From NCBI GenBank assembly GCA_964628035.1, contig CAZVPI010000006.1:1-64000 (forward strand): a DNA stretch of 64,000 bases, in the 5' to 3' direction. Positions within the stretch are counted from its first letter, which is position 1. Each line of letters begins with the position of its first letter. The translations under genes and the position numbers were made by a program. This document shows, one piece after another, positions 23,616-32,609 of the stretch. The notes under the pieces are model-generated. The model was not told the origin of the DNA, did no database searches, and saw nothing but the letters and a program-made list of their open reading frames with translations. The DNA comes from UBA2199 sp964628035 (GTDB taxonomy: Bacteria; Acidobacteriota; Aminicenantia; UBA2199).

Positions 23616-23681
23616 CCCCTTCCCTGGCCGGGCGGTTGGCCCGGCGCTTGCCCCCTGTTGGGGTCGAGAGGACCGGACACG

Positions 23682-23709
23682 AAAAGAAAGGCCGGCCCGC
23701 GGGCCGGCC
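23682..23709 (-). terminator. Terminator of the LysM gene
   Basis: On the minus strand the perfect palindrome GGCCGGCCCG/CGGGCCGGCC (23709-23690) is followed by TTTCTTTT (23689-23682). Confidence 0.85.
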
Positions 23710-23736
23710 GTCGAGGAGCCTTTCCGCTTCGGCGCT

Positions 23737-24156
23737 TCAGGGAATGACCAGATCCTGGCCCGGGAAGATCTTGTCGGGGTCCTTCAGCTTGTCCTGGTTG
23801 GCCTTGAAGATCTTCATGTACTCGTTGGCCTTGCCGTAATACTGCAGGGCGATCTTGGACAGGGTGTCGCCTGCGACGACCTTGTGGATGCGGATGGTGG
23901 GGGTGTTCTGCGGCTTGGGCGCCGGCTCCTCGCTCAGGTAGGCGATCTCGGCCGCCAGGTCGAGGGCATAATCCGAGTCGACCGCCTTGATGCGGTCCCA
24001 CACCTTGTACATGTCCCCCTTGGTCCTGGCCTCGGCGCGCAGGACGAGCTTGTCGTTCTGCACGTGCAGGTTCTTCAGCTGCACCTTCAACTCCTTCATC
24101 AGGTCCAGCACCGATTGGTACTTGCGCTTCAGCGGCTCGAGTTTTGCGTCGGTCAT
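23737..24156 (-). CDS. LysM-domain protein with N-terminal coiled coil
   Basis: A 139-residue protein. ATG 24156 is chosen because AAGGAGGA precedes it; longer frames run into the promoter. Residues 1-75 form a charged coiled coil (LKRKYQSVLDLMKELKVQLKNL). The C-terminal LysM (residues 92-139) reads VVAGDTLSKIALQYYG, then YMKIFKANQDKLKDPDKIFPGQDLVIP, the YgaU/Kbp subtype. No signal peptide is present, so a cytoplasmic role, as for the K+-binding Kbp, is more likely than peptidoglycan binding. A strong terminator follows. Confidence 0.85.
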   Translation of the reverse strand: MTDAKLEPLKRKYQSVLDLMKELKVQLKNLHVQNDKLVLRAEARTKGDMYKVWDRIKAVDSDYALDLAAEIAYLSEEPAPKPQNTPTIRIHKVVAGDTLSKIALQYYGKANEYMKIFKANQDKLKDPDKIFPGQDLVIP

Positions 24157-24214
24157 GTTCTCCTCCTTGCTCCGCTTTTCGAGGAGCCCTCTCCGCGTAC
24201 AATCGTACAAGGAA

Positions 24215-24243
24215 ACCCTACCGGCAGGCGCCGCAAAAGTCAA
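24215..24243 (-). promoter_or_regulatory. Promoter of the LysM gene
   Basis: Minus strand: -35 TTGACT (24243-24238), 17-bp spacer, -10 TAGGGT (24220-24215; weak). Confidence 0.5.
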
Positions 24244-24252
24244 CTCGACCGC

Positions 24253-24280
24253 TTGCATAAAAAAATCTTTGTTCTATGAT
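24253..24280 (+). promoter_or_regulatory. Promoter of the 56-aa membrane protein gene
   Basis: -35 TTGCAT (24253-24258), 16-bp spacer, -10 TATGAT (24275-24280). The ATG at 24276 lies in the -10 box, which rules it out as the start. Confidence 0.6.
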
Positions 24281-24311
24281 GGGCGCAGGAATCCGAAGTC
24301 TGGAGGGAAAC

Positions 24312-24482
24312 ATGAGACTGAACGCGCCGACCAAGATCGTATGGATCGCTTCGCTGATCCTGGGCCTGCTGAGCCTGCTGTCCTATTTCCTGGCCATTCC
24401 GTTTGTGCGGCCGAACATGTACTGGTTCATGGGCGTCGCCTGGCTGCTGCTGGTCCTGTCGACGTTCCTGAAGAAGTTCTGA
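24312..24482 (+). CDS. Small two-helix membrane protein
   Basis: A 56-residue protein beginning MRLNAPTKIVW with GGAGGG just upstream. Two membrane helices (VWIASLILGLLSLLSYFLAI and YWFMGVAWLLLVLSTFL) are joined by a short loop and followed by a basic end. It resembles short DUF-type integral proteins found widely in bacteria. Function is unknown. Confidence 0.7.
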   Translation: MRLNAPTKIVWIASLILGLLSLLSYFLAIPFVRPNMYWFMGVAWLLLVLSTFLKKF

Positions 24483-24545
24483 TGCGCGGATCCCTCGCTC
24501 GCGCGCTTCCCGGCGAGGGGAGGGGATCCCGCTTGCGCGTCTGGA
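24483..24545. repeat. Intergenic palindromic element
   Basis: Nested inverted repeats: GCGCGGATCCCTCGC near 24484-24498 pairs with GCGAGGGG and GGATCCCGC further on (24514-24534), and outer GCGC pairs with GCGC. There is no T tract. It has the same style as the hairpins in the tRNA-Ser region. Confidence 0.55.
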
Positions 24546-24583
24546 AGTAAGCGGCATGCCCGCCAAGGGCATGGGGAGGCAAC

Positions 24584-25180
24584 ATGAAGGAGACGATGCT
24601 GATGATCCTGCTCACGGCGCTGGCGCTGCCCGTCGCCGCGGCGAACGAGCCGGCCAAGGCCAGGACGGCGCCGGTCGCGCCGGCCCTGCTGGTGATCGAC
24701 GTCCAGGACGCCTACTTGCCCTACATGGACGAGAAGGACAAGAAGATGGCCATGGACGGGATCAATTATTACATCCAGCTTTTCCGCGCCAACGGCTTTC
24801 CGGTGATCCGCGTCTACCACACCGATCCCGACCGGGGCTGGCCCAAGCCGGGCAGCGAGGAGTTCCAGTTCCCCAAGACGGTGGCCGTGCGGGACGACGA
24901 CCCGATGGTGGTCAAGAACTACGGCAACGCCTTCAAGAAGACCGGCCTGGACAAGCTGCTGAAGGAAACTGGCCGCAACACGCTGTTTTTATGCGGCCTC
25001 AGCGCCGTGGGCTGCGTGCTGGCGACCTACCACGGAGCGCTGGACCGCGACTATGAGGTCTTTTTGTGCCGCGAGGCGCTGATCAGCCACGACGCCGCCC
25101 TGACCAAGGCGGTGCAGGAGTTCTGCCGGGCCATCGATTACTCGGCGTTGAAACTGTTGCTTTCGGGCGTCAGCCGCTGA
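24584..25180 (+). CDS. Exported isochorismatase-family hydrolase
   Basis: A 198-residue protein with a signal peptide (MLMILLTALALPVAAANE) and a cysteine-hydrolase fold: Asp in LLVIDVQDAYL, Lys in DDPMVVKNYGNAF and the nucleophile Cys in LSAVGCVLATYHGA. Family members hydrolyse isochorismate, nicotinamide, N-carbamoyl compounds or oxamate; the substrate here cannot be told. Export is uncommon in the family. It runs divergently from nothing and stands before a convergent symporter gene. Confidence 0.82.
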   Translation: MKETMLMILLTALALPVAAANEPAKARTAPVAPALLVIDVQDAYLPYMDEKDKKMAMDGINYYIQLFRANGFPVIRVYHTDPDRGWPKPGSEEFQFPKTVAVRDDDPMVVKNYGNAFKKTGLDKLLKETGRNTLFLCGLSAVGCVLATYHGALDRDYEVFLCREALISHDAALTKAVQEFCRAIDYSALKLLLSGVSR

Positions 25181-25213
25181 GAAACGCCCTCCGCGGCGCG
25201 ATGCCGGCGCGGA

Positions 25214-26686
25214 TCAGCGGATCGGCTTGTCCTGCGCGCCTTCGCCGCGGGCATGGATCTCCTTCCACAGCCCGGCGCGGCGGATGCCCAGCTTCTCGGG
25301 ATCGAAGCGCAGCGGCCGGCCCGTTTTGCGCTGCTCCTCGTAATCGCGCAGCGTGGCCAGGCCCGCCCCCGAGAGCAGCAGGATGGCGATGACGTTCAGC
25401 CAGGCCATCAGGCCGACGCCGATGTCGCCCATGCCCCAGGCCAGGGTGGAGGTGCGCACGGCGCCGTAATAGGCCATGAGCAGCAGGAAGATGCGCGACA
25501 GGGTGATCGCCGGCGCGCTTTTCCTCTTGAACAGGTAGGCCACGTTCGATTCGGTGTAATAGGCGTAGGCCATCAGGGTGGTGAAGGCGAAGAGGAAGAG
25601 GGCGACGGCCACGAACTCGCCGCCGAAGCCCTTGAAGATCGTGTCGATGGCGCTCTGGGTCCAGGCCGGCCCGGCCTCGACGCCGGGCAGGTTCTGCGCC
25701 AGAAAGCCGCCGCGGCCGTCGCCGGTGTTGTACATGCCGGTGATCAGGATCATGAAGCCGGTGGCCGTGCAGACCAGCAGGGTGTCGACGTAGACCGAGA
25801 AGGCCTGCACCAGCCCCTGCTGCGCCGGGTGCGCCACCTCGGCGGCGGCGGCGGCCTGCGGCCCGGTCCCCTGGCCGGCCTCGTTGGAGTAGATGCCGCG
25901 CTTGACCCCCCAGGCGATCGCCGAACCGACGATGCCGCCGAAGATCGCGTTCCTGCCCAGCGCCGACGAGATGATCAGCGCGAACAGGGCCGGGATGCGC
26001 TGGTAGTCGATGGCGACGATCACCAGCGCCATCACGATGTAGCCCAGGGCCATGAACGGCACCAGCAGCTCGGCCGCCTTGCCGATGCGCTTGACTCCGC
26101 CGAAGATGATCAGCCCCAGCAGCACGACGATGATGGCTCCGGAGATCGGAGGCGTGAGGGCGGGAATGGCCCCCTGGAAGGCCGCGGCGATGCTGTTGGA
26201 CTGCACGCCGGGCAACAGGATGCCGCAGGAGACCACCGTGACCACGGCGAAGGCGGTCGAGTACCATTTCTGGCCCAGCCCCTTGTCGATGTAATAGGAA
26301 GGGCCGCCGCGGTAGACGCCGCCGATCCTCTCCTTCCACACCTGGCCCAGCGCCGCCTCGATGTAGGCCGAGCCGGCGCCCAGGAAGGCGATCATCCACA
26401 TCCAGAACAGCGCCCCCGGGCCGCCGGCGCCGATGGCCGTGGCCACGCCGGCGATGTTGCCCGTGCCCACGCGGCCGCCCAGGGCCATGGCGAAGCCCTG
26501 GAACGACGACACGCCCGACTGGGAGGACTTGCCCTGCCACAGCTGGCCGACCATGTCCTTGATCAGGCGCACCTGCAGGAAGCGGGTGCGGATGGAGAAG
26601 TAGATCCCGGCTCCCAGGCAGAGCAGCACCAGCGGCGTGCTCCACACGTAACGGTTCACCAGGTCGACCAGGTGCTGCAAGCTCAT
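25214..26686 (-). CDS. Sodium:alanine (AGCS-family) symporter
   Basis: A 490-residue inner-membrane transporter with about eleven helices that takes up alanine or glycine with Na+. The family signature is clear: FQGFAMALGGRVGTGNIAGVATAI, GGPGALFWMWMIAFLG and the later NEAGQGTGPQAAAAAEVAHP. AAAGGAGCG precedes ATG 26686. The soluble C-terminal tail is basic (about residues 455-490). The two neighbouring minus-strand genes are a peptidase and a PilZ protein, with separate promoters, so an operon is unlikely. Confidence 0.93.
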   Translation of the reverse strand: MSLQHLVDLVNRYVWSTPLVLLCLGAGIYFSIRTRFLQVRLIKDMVGQLWQGKSSQSGVSSFQGFAMALGGRVGTGNIAGVATAIGAGGPGALFWMWMIAFLGAGSAYIEAALGQVWKERIGGVYRGGPSYYIDKGLGQKWYSTAFAVVTVVSCGILLPGVQSNSIAAAFQGAIPALTPPISGAIIVVLLGLIIFGGVKRIGKAAELLVPFMALGYIVMALVIVAIDYQRIPALFALIISSALGRNAIFGGIVGSAIAWGVKRGIYSNEAGQGTGPQAAAAAEVAHPAQQGLVQAFSVYVDTLLVCTATGFMILITGMYNTGDGRGGFLAQNLPGVEAGPAWTQSAIDTIFKGFGGEFVAVALFLFAFTTLMAYAYYTESNVAYLFKRKSAPAITLSRIFLLLMAYYGAVRTSTLAWGMGDIGVGLMAWLNVIAILLLSGAGLATLRDYEEQRKTGRPLRFDPEKLGIRRAGLWKEIHARGEGAQDKPIR

Positions 26687-26777
26687 CGTAGCGCTCCTTT
26701 ATAAATGATAGGAGAATGATCCGGGAAGAGTGAAAAGCGAAGAGCGCAACGCGGTTCACGCGCCATGGCGGCACGCT

Positions 26778-28112
26778 TCATTGCTTTTGCCCTTCATGGT
26801 TTGCTTTCCACCTTGTGTCAATGCGCAGGCGGATGGGCTCCACGTCCAAGGAAACGTAGAGGACCGAGTAGGTGTCGATGTCGCGGATGCTGGCGTACAG
26901 GCCGCTGAAGCGCTCCGTCTTGCGCAGGGTCCAGCGGCTGCCGCTGCCGCGCCCCTGGTCGTCCAGGGTGAAGGCGATCCCGGAGGCGGCTCCCAGGCGG
27001 TTTTCGGCCAAGCCGTCGATCATCATGTTGCGCAGGGCGTCGGGTGCGAACAGGTTGGTCTCCAGGGGGTAGCTCGGATTGGATTCCCTGCCCTTCTCGA
27101 CCGGCCGGCGCTCGGGCCGCGGCTCCGGCTGGCGCGATTCCAGGTCGAAACGGTCGCCCTCCTCGAGATAATGAAGGAGGATCCCCCGGGCCCGCAGCCC
27201 CTCGGCCTTCGACCAGGCGAACGCGCCCGACTCGCGCGCCGCGGCCACGTCGACCACCAGGACGCCCGAGCCGCCTAGCACCTCCAGCGTGCGGCCGCGG
27301 ATCACGGCGGCCGTGTCCTCGTCGATGCCCAGGCCGATCCGCGAGCCGGGGACGGCATGGAGGGCGACGAGCAGGCGGCCGATGCGGCCGCGTTTGATGA
27401 AATGCTGGTCGATCATGCCGCCGGCGAAAAAGCCCAGCCCGGTCGACAAGCTCACCCCCTTGGCCTCGGGGCAGGCGTCGGGCATGAAAGCGGCGCCGTC
27501 TTGGAGCGCCTTCATGCTGTGGCCGTCGCAGATCATGGGGTCACACATCATGGCGGCGCCGGCGCTGGTGCCGCCGATCACCCCGCCGTGGGCGTGCACC
27601 TCGCGGATCGCGCGCAGCAGCGGCGTGTCCCCGCCGGCGGAGGTCTTCAGCGCCTGATTGTAGCGGATCTGGTCGCCTCCCACGAAGTAGACCGCCGTAT
27701 AGCCCAGCATGTCCCGGGCCAGCTCCTCGTCGAAGCCGTTGCGCGCCCAGCGCGATTCGTCCACGTCCTGGGTGGTGGGGTCATCGAGAAGGGCCAGCGG
27801 GAAGACGCGGATGCGCTCGGGCGCGACGCCGAGGCGGATGAAGTCGGCGGCGTTTTCGCGGCCGCTGACCGCCGGCTCGACGCTCGCCGCCGGGATGATG
27901 GCCAGGCGGATGTTCCCGGCGCCGCCGCCGAGCTCGATGAAGCGGCGCAGAACGCGGTCGAGCGCCGAGTCGAGGCCGCCGCCGATGATCACCAGGCTGC
28001 CCGCGGCGTCGATGCGGCCGGCTGCGGCCGTCGTTTCGCCGGGCCGGGCGCAGGGCAGGGCCAGGCACAGGGCGAGCAGGATGAGTGCCAGCCAGGCTGT
28101 CGTTCGCTTCAT
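26778..28112 (-). CDS. Secreted cyanophycinase-like S51 serine peptidase
   Basis: A 444-residue exported protein (signal peptide to about residue 28, LALILLALCLALPCARPG). The S51 domain shows LVIIGGGLDSAL, YFVGGDQIRY and the nucleophile Ser183 in GVIGGTSAGAAMMCDP, with later ...MIDQHFIKRGRIGRL and IGLGIDEDTAAVI blocks. The family cleaves isoaspartyl/cyanophycin bonds. The last 130 residues, rich in Arg/Pro/Glu and then beta-like, are an extension beyond cyanophycinase. Possible uses are scavenging of external cyanophycin or isoaspartyl peptides, fitting the nearby alanine symporter. Confidence 0.87.
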   Translation of the reverse strand: MKRTTAWLALILLALCLALPCARPGETTAAAGRIDAAGSLVIIGGGLDSALDRVLRRFIELGGGAGNIRLAIIPAASVEPAVSGRENAADFIRLGVAPERIRVFPLALLDDPTTQDVDESRWARNGFDEELARDMLGYTAVYFVGGDQIRYNQALKTSAGGDTPLLRAIREVHAHGGVIGGTSAGAAMMCDPMICDGHSMKALQDGAAFMPDACPEAKGVSLSTGLGFFAGGMIDQHFIKRGRIGRLLVALHAVPGSRIGLGIDEDTAAVIRGRTLEVLGGSGVLVVDVAAARESGAFAWSKAEGLRARGILLHYLEEGDRFDLESRQPEPRPERRPVEKGRESNPSYPLETNLFAPDALRNMMIDGLAENRLGAASGIAFTLDDQGRGSGSRWTLRKTERFSGLYASIRDIDTYSVLYVSLDVEPIRLRIDTRWKANHEGQKQ

Positions 28113-28175
28113 GGCAGTTTCCGGGCCCGCGGCCGGCAGTGGCCTCGGCGGGCCTGCATGGATTTGCGAAGTCTC

Positions 28176-28204
28176 ATTCTAATATCCGGCGCCGAAAAGT
28201 TCAA
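28176..28204 (-). promoter_or_regulatory. Promoter of the cyanophycinase-like gene
   Basis: Minus strand: -35 TTGAAC (28204-28199), 17-bp spacer, -10 TAGAAT (28181-28176). Confidence 0.65.
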
Positions 28205-28211
28205 CCGCGCG

Positions 28212-28526
28212 TCATATCAGACGGCTGACATAGGCGGTGTAGTCGGGATGGGGGTCGGGCAGGAAAATCCCCAGGTGCTTGTCGCCCTCGGGGTCCAGGT
28301 CGTAGACCTCGCTGTTCCAGCGTACGATGCCGCGCATGCTGACCATCTCGTCCCCCAGGGTGAGGAGCAGCCTGATCTCGCGGTCGATGGGGACGACCTG
28401 GCTGTCGGCCTGGATGCGCATGCCATGGGGCGAGAGGTTCAGGGCCGTGCCCGGGCAGTAGGTGTCGTTGCAGCCGTACATCAGCTCGATGCGGTGCTGG
28501 GTCCGCTTTTCCAGTCGCTTTTCCAC
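28212..28526 (-). CDS. PilZ-domain c-di-GMP-binding protein
   Basis: A 104-residue single-domain PilZ protein. The RxxxR element is in LEKRTQHRIEL and the N-x-S-x-x-G element in LNLSPHGMRI, both needed for cyclic di-GMP binding. The start is GTG 28526 with GGAGG 10 bases upstream. No partner domain is attached; stand-alone PilZ proteins act as adaptors for motility or polysaccharide secretion, and many envelope genes lie downstream. Confidence 0.87.
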   Translation of the reverse strand: MEKRLEKRTQHRIELMYGCNDTYCPGTALNLSPHGMRIQADSQVVPIDREIRLLLTLGDEMVSMRGIVRWNSEVYDLDPEGDKHLGIFLPDPHPDYTAYVSRLI

Positions 28527-28624
28527 GCCAGGGACCTCCGGTGAATCAGGGATGGGAAAGGGGGATTATACAACAAAACGTCCGCGCAAAGAAATGCGAC
28601 GGAGGCAGGGAAGAAGCGATCCCC

Positions 28625-28725
28625 AAGTGGTAGTGTTGGAAAAAGCGATCAGCGGACTCTTCAATTGGAAAAAACTCCCTAGCAATTTCTTCAGCGCCTT
28701 GACCAACACCAACACTAACACTGAG
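28625..28725. repeat. Hexanucleotide array pair upstream of murI
   Basis: AAGTGGTAGTGTTGG (28627-28641) faces an inverted array ACCAAC-ACCAAC-ACTAAC-ACTGAG (about 28701-28725). The period is 6 bp. The murI -35 box begins just after it. Nothing else is seen in this 237-bp gap. Confidence 0.65.
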
Positions 28726-28755
28726 TTGAGGGCGAAGCCCGCGTTGGTGTATAAT
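28726..28755 (+). promoter_or_regulatory. murI promoter, leaderless arrangement
   Basis: -35 TTGAGG (28726-28731), 18-bp spacer, -10 TATAAT (28750-28755). Only 8 nt separate the -10 from the ATG and no Shine-Dalgarno exists. Confidence 0.7.
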
Positions 28756-28763
28756 CGTCGGCG

Positions 28764-29594
28764 ATGAAACAGGATGCCCAACGCCCGTTTCAGGCTGACC
28801 CGTCGGCGCCGGTGGGCTTTTTCGACTCCGGCGTCGGCGGGCTGTCGGTGCTGCTCGCCGCCCGCCTCCTCCTGCCCCGGGAGAACATGGTGTACGTCGC
28901 CGACTCGGCCCACTGCCCCTACGGCGGCCGCAGCGCCGATTTCGTGCGCCGCCGCGCCCTGGCCATCACCCGCTTCCTCCTGGCGCGCGGCGCCAAGGCC
29001 GTCGTCGTCGCCTGCAACTCGGCCAGCGAAGCGGCGCTGGAGTCCCTGCGCCAGGCCTTCCCCGGCCTGGAGATCATCGGCATCGAGCCGGCGGTCAAGG
29101 TGGCCCGGCGCCTGAGCCGCAACCGCAGGATCGGCGTGCTGGGAACGGCGCTGACGCTGGGCGGCCGGCGTTTCTCGCGCCTGCTGGAAAACTTCGCCGC
29201 CGGCGTCGAGGTCTACACGCAGCCGGTCGCCGGGCTGGTGGAAAGCATCGAGGCCGGCCGGCTCGAGCACCCGCGCACCCTGGCCCTGCTGCGCCGCAAC
29301 CTGCAGCCGCTGCTGGCGCGCGGCGTCGACACCGTGGTCCTGGGCTGCACCCACTATCCCCTGGTCAAGGGGCGGATCGCCGCCCTGTGCGGGCCGCATG
29401 TCAAGGTCATCGACACCGGCGAGCCGGTCGCCCGCCAGCTGCGCCGGCGCCTGCGGGCGACGGCCGCCCTGCGCCGCGGCCGCGGTCCGGGATGGATCGA
29501 GTACTATACCAGCGGCGACCCCGCGGCCGTGGCCGTTGTCGCCCGCGCCGTCATGGGCGATCCGGCCCTGGAATTCCGCCCCCTGGCGCCGTGA
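28764..29594 (+). CDS. murI: Glutamate racemase
   Basis: A 276-residue cytosolic racemase that makes D-glutamate for peptidoglycan. The two catalytic cysteines are Cys84 in VVACNSASE and Cys195 in LGCTHYPLVKG; FFDSGVGGLSVL opens the domain and YVADSAHCPYG follows. Length is normal. The -10 box lies 8 nt before the ATG, so the mRNA is predicted leaderless. It is followed after about 95 bp by a separate transcription unit for a MinD-like ATPase. Confidence 0.94.
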   Translation: MKQDAQRPFQADPSAPVGFFDSGVGGLSVLLAARLLLPRENMVYVADSAHCPYGGRSADFVRRRALAITRFLLARGAKAVVVACNSASEAALESLRQAFPGLEIIGIEPAVKVARRLSRNRRIGVLGTALTLGGRRFSRLLENFAAGVEVYTQPVAGLVESIEAGRLEHPRTLALLRRNLQPLLARGVDTVVLGCTHYPLVKGRIAALCGPHVKVIDTGEPVARQLRRRLRATAALRRGRGPGWIEYYTSGDPAAVAVVARAVMGDPALEFRPLAP

Positions 29595-29612
29595 CCGTCC
29601 CCCGCCGGGCGG

Positions 29613-29641
29613 TTGCTTTTTTCCCCGTCCTGGGCTATAGT
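29613..29641 (+). promoter_or_regulatory. Promoter of the MinD-like ATPase gene
   Basis: -35 TTGCTT (29613-29618), 17-bp spacer, -10 TATAGT (29636-29641). Confidence 0.65.
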
Positions 29642-29688
29642 GGGCCCTCTCGGGCCTTGTCGGCCCGCGGGACAAAGAGGGACGCCGC

Positions 29689-30900
29689 ATGAGGATATTG
29701 CCGGTATCGTCGGGCAAGGGGGGGGTCGGCAAGACGACGTTCGCCCTGAACTTCGCCCTGGCGCTGGCCAGGAGCAAGCGCACCATCCTCCTCGACCTGG
29801 ACACCGGCACCTCCAGCCTGCGCAATTTCCTCGATGTGCGGATCGAAAAGGACCTGTTCCATTTCCTGAAGCAGGGGCTGCCGCTCAACGCATGCCGCCA
29901 GGCGCTGCCCGCGGCCATGGACCCCGAGGGCGCCTTCGCCAACTTCAGCTTCATCGCCTCGCCGCGCGGTTTCGTCCAGGACATCGTCAATTTCGCTCCC
30001 GGCGTCAAGGAGAGGCTGATCGCCGGCATCAACAACCTGCAGGCCGACTACCTGGTCATCGACATGAAGGCCGGGCTCGACGGCAACGTCCTGGATTTCC
30101 TGCCCCTGTCCAACAGCGGCATCCTGCTGTTCACCCCGCGCCTGAAGGCGGCCACGGCCGCGGCCGCCGAGATGGCCAAGGCCGTCCTGTTCCGCATGCT
30201 GGGCATCATGCTCTCCTCGCCGCGGCTCGGCGAACGCAGCGCCCGGGCGCCGGGGCAGGCCCCGGCGCTGCTCACCCGTCTGGGCGCCTTCCTGCAGGGC
30301 GGCGGCGGGGAGGGGAACCTCGACGACATCCTCGCCGCCGCCGCCGAGCCGGCGGTTGCCGGCGATCTGCTGCGCGTCCTGCGCTACGCGGTGGAGAATT
30401 ACCGCATCTATTACGTCCTGAACCAGTTCAACAGCGTGGCCGAGTCGGTGGAGAACGCCATCAAGCCCTTCGTCGAGGAGATCTACCGCAGCGTCTCCTC
30501 GCGCATCACCTTCCACAACCTGGGCTGGGTGGTGGAGGACGAACAGGTCCGCCGCTCGGGCGAGAGCGGCGTTCCCTACCTGGTGCGCCGACACTACCAG
30601 AAGCGCCAGCCGCCGGCGCCGGCCGCCGACGCCGACGCCCGGCTGCGCCAGCTCTTCGGCATCGGCCCGGCCAGGCCCAAGCCCGAGCAGAAGAAGGACC
30701 TGGCCCGCGAGCTGAGCGGGCAGCTCGACCTGCTGCGCAGGATCTACGTGTACAACGCCGGCAAGGACCCGGAGACCAACCTCGATTTCATCGCCGCCCG
30801 CGCCCGCGACCTCTCCGACAACTCGGTCCACCAGTTCGGCATGAAGCGCATCTTTTCGGCCCGGGAATTCCTGGAGCGCTTCGAGTCGCGGCTGTCCTAG
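29689..30900 (+). CDS. MinD/FlhG-like P-loop ATPase with C-terminal extension
   Basis: A 403-residue deviant Walker A ATPase: SSGKGGVGKTTFALNFALAL at the N-terminus, ILLDLDTGTSSL as the next switch, and VIDMKAGLDG in place of the usual DxPxG motif. MinD/FlhG relatives position division sites, flagella or other polar structures. The region after about residue 280 (LGWVVEDEQVRRSGESGVPY and beyond) is longer than in MinD, and no amphipathic membrane-targeting helix is obvious at the end. No minC/E or flagellar gene is near. It overlaps the convergent gene by 4 bp (CTAG). Confidence 0.82.
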   Translation: MRILPVSSGKGGVGKTTFALNFALALARSKRTILLDLDTGTSSLRNFLDVRIEKDLFHFLKQGLPLNACRQALPAAMDPEGAFANFSFIASPRGFVQDIVNFAPGVKERLIAGINNLQADYLVIDMKAGLDGNVLDFLPLSNSGILLFTPRLKAATAAAAEMAKAVLFRMLGIMLSSPRLGERSARAPGQAPALLTRLGAFLQGGGGEGNLDDILAAAAEPAVAGDLLRVLRYAVENYRIYYVLNQFNSVAESVENAIKPFVEEIYRSVSSRITFHNLGWVVEDEQVRRSGESGVPYLVRRHYQKRQPPAPAADADARLRQLFGIGPARPKPEQKKDLARELSGQLDLLRRIYVYNAGKDPETNLDFIAARARDLSDNSVHQFGMKRIFSAREFLERFESRLS

Positions 30901-32462
30901 ACCGCCGGGCCGGGATTTTCGGCGTCGAAGACCTGCAGGCGGCTCCCGGAGATCACGAAAATGGTCAGCTCGCCCGCCAGCAGCTTTTTCCTGACATTGC
31001 GTTTGAAGCGTACGGCGCGCTCCCAGGTGATGTGCCGGCTTTCGCCCAGGCTCATCCTGTGCTTGTACTTCGGGAAAAAGGCGAAGGTGTAGCGGATGAA
31101 GATGCCGGCGGCGTCGCCGGGATCGACGGTGAAGACCCAGAGCGCCGGCGTGCGCACCCGGTCGATGCGGCCGGCGATCATCTGCACGGTTGCCTTGTAC
31201 TTGCGCCCCTCGTGGATCCAGTCCTGGGCGCGGTGGAACACGCGGCCGCCGTTGACCAGCGCCGCCGCGGCGAGCAGCACGGCCAGGGCGGCCACGGCGC
31301 GGCGGGAGCGGGCCAGGCGGACGCGGCTGAAGAAAACGGCCAGCAGCAGGACGTAGAATAGGATGACCACGTAGTACACGCGCAGCGGATAGGGGTAGAC
31401 CTTCCAGCCGCTGATGTGCTGCGGCGGCAGCGAGTAGGGCAGGGTGGCGGCCAGCAGCATGGCCATGGCCGCCCAGACGGGGAAGCCGCCGCGCCAGGCC
31501 AGGAAGGCCAGGAAGGCGAGGCAGAGGAGGCCCAGCGCCAGCCAGGGGTCGAGGAGGGATGCGCCGGCGCCGTCACCGCCCAGCAGGCGCTGCTGCAGGG
31601 CGAACAGCGGCCCGTCGTTGAACGGCGTCCACAGGACCGAGGAGAAGACGAACTGCTGGATGTTCTTCAGCATGGAGACGCCGATCTTGAAGGCATAGGC
31701 CCCGCCGTGCATGGCCTTGTCGACCACGCGGGGAACGGCGAGCACGTAGGCGGCGCCCACGGACCAGAAGCCGAGCCAGGAGAGGAGCACCCCGCGGTCG
31801 GGGAGGCGGAAGCGATCCTGGAGGGTGAAAGCGTACAAGGGGACCAGGGCCACGACCAGGAACACCCCCTCCTTGGCCCCCAGGCCCAGGATGAACAGCA
31901 GCAGCGAGGCGGCCAGGTCGCGCAGGCGGCGTTTTTCCAGGAAACGGGAATAGGCGTGCAGGGTGAGCAGGATGAACAGCGCCTCGAGCAGGGTGGTGGT
32001 GGCGGCGATCCAGTAAACGGCCTCCGAGTGCGCATAGCTGAGGGCGAAGGCAACGGCCAGCAGCGCAGCCAGCAGGGTCTCGCGGTCGCGCTCCGGGACG
32101 CTCGCCCCGGGGTTCCTCAGCCTGAGGAAGCGGCGGGCGAAGGCGAACAGCAGCAGGGAGTTGAGCCAGTGCAGGAGCTGGCTCAGCCAGTGGTAGCCGG
32201 CCGGGTTCATGCCCAGCAGCGGGGTCAGGGACTCGAAGTACAGCTTCACCACCGGCCGGAAGAAGGCCCGGTGCTTGCTGGGGTGGAAGCCCCAGTCGGA
32301 CAGGTCGAGAAGGTCGACGTAGTCGTCGGAGATGAGCGGCACGCGCCAGGCATTCAGGTAGGCCAGGGCGATGGCCAGGAGCAGGAGGAGGGCGACGGCC
32401 AGGAACTGCCGCTGCTCACGATCAAAACGGGGTGGGCTGAATTTCCAGGATGTGTCACTCAT
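30897..32462 (-). CDS. GT-C-like polytopic membrane protein
   Basis: A 521-residue inner-membrane protein with about eleven helices. ATG 32462 is chosen over a longer frame because GGGGA precedes it and the protein begins naturally. The first periplasmic loop has ISDDYVDLLDLSDW, matching the acidic pair of GT-C glycosyltransferases of the ArnT/PMT kind that use polyprenyl-phosphate sugars. The remaining loops show WIAATTTLLEALF and a soluble C-terminal 110 residues. The acceptor is unknown. Several similar proteins lie in the next 27 kb. Confidence 0.75.
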   Translation of the reverse strand: MSDTSWKFSPPRFDREQRQFLAVALLLLLAIALAYLNAWRVPLISDDYVDLLDLSDWGFHPSKHRAFFRPVVKLYFESLTPLLGMNPAGYHWLSQLLHWLNSLLLFAFARRFLRLRNPGASVPERDRETLLAALLAVAFALSYAHSEAVYWIAATTTLLEALFILLTLHAYSRFLEKRRLRDLAASLLLFILGLGAKEGVFLVVALVPLYAFTLQDRFRLPDRGVLLSWLGFWSVGAAYVLAVPRVVDKAMHGGAYAFKIGVSMLKNIQQFVFSSVLWTPFNDGPLFALQQRLLGGDGAGASLLDPWLALGLLCLAFLAFLAWRGGFPVWAAMAMLLAATLPYSLPPQHISGWKVYPYPLRVYYVVILFYVLLLAVFFSRVRLARSRRAVAALAVLLAAAALVNGGRVFHRAQDWIHEGRKYKATVQMIAGRIDRVRTPALWVFTVDPGDAAGIFIRYTFAFFPKYKHRMSLGESRHITWERAVRFKRNVRKKLLAGELTIFVISGSRLQVFDAENPGPAV

Positions 32463-32571
32463 GGGATTTCCCCGGCAATGACAGGGATTTTTTTCGTTGG
32501 GCCCATTATATCCCATGCTTTCAAGGTTGTCAATTTTCTCCAGGGGGCGGAAAAATTGTACCAGGTGTGAC

Positions 32572-32601
32572 TTGACAGGTTATGCATGAATCGGGTATAG
32601 T
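32572..32601 (+). promoter_or_regulatory. Promoter of the phosphodiesterase-like lipoprotein gene, leaderless
   Basis: -35 TTGACA (32572-32577), 18-bp spacer, -10 TATAGT (32596-32601), 8 nt before the ATG; no Shine-Dalgarno. Confidence 0.75.
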
Positions 32602-32609
32602 GACAACTC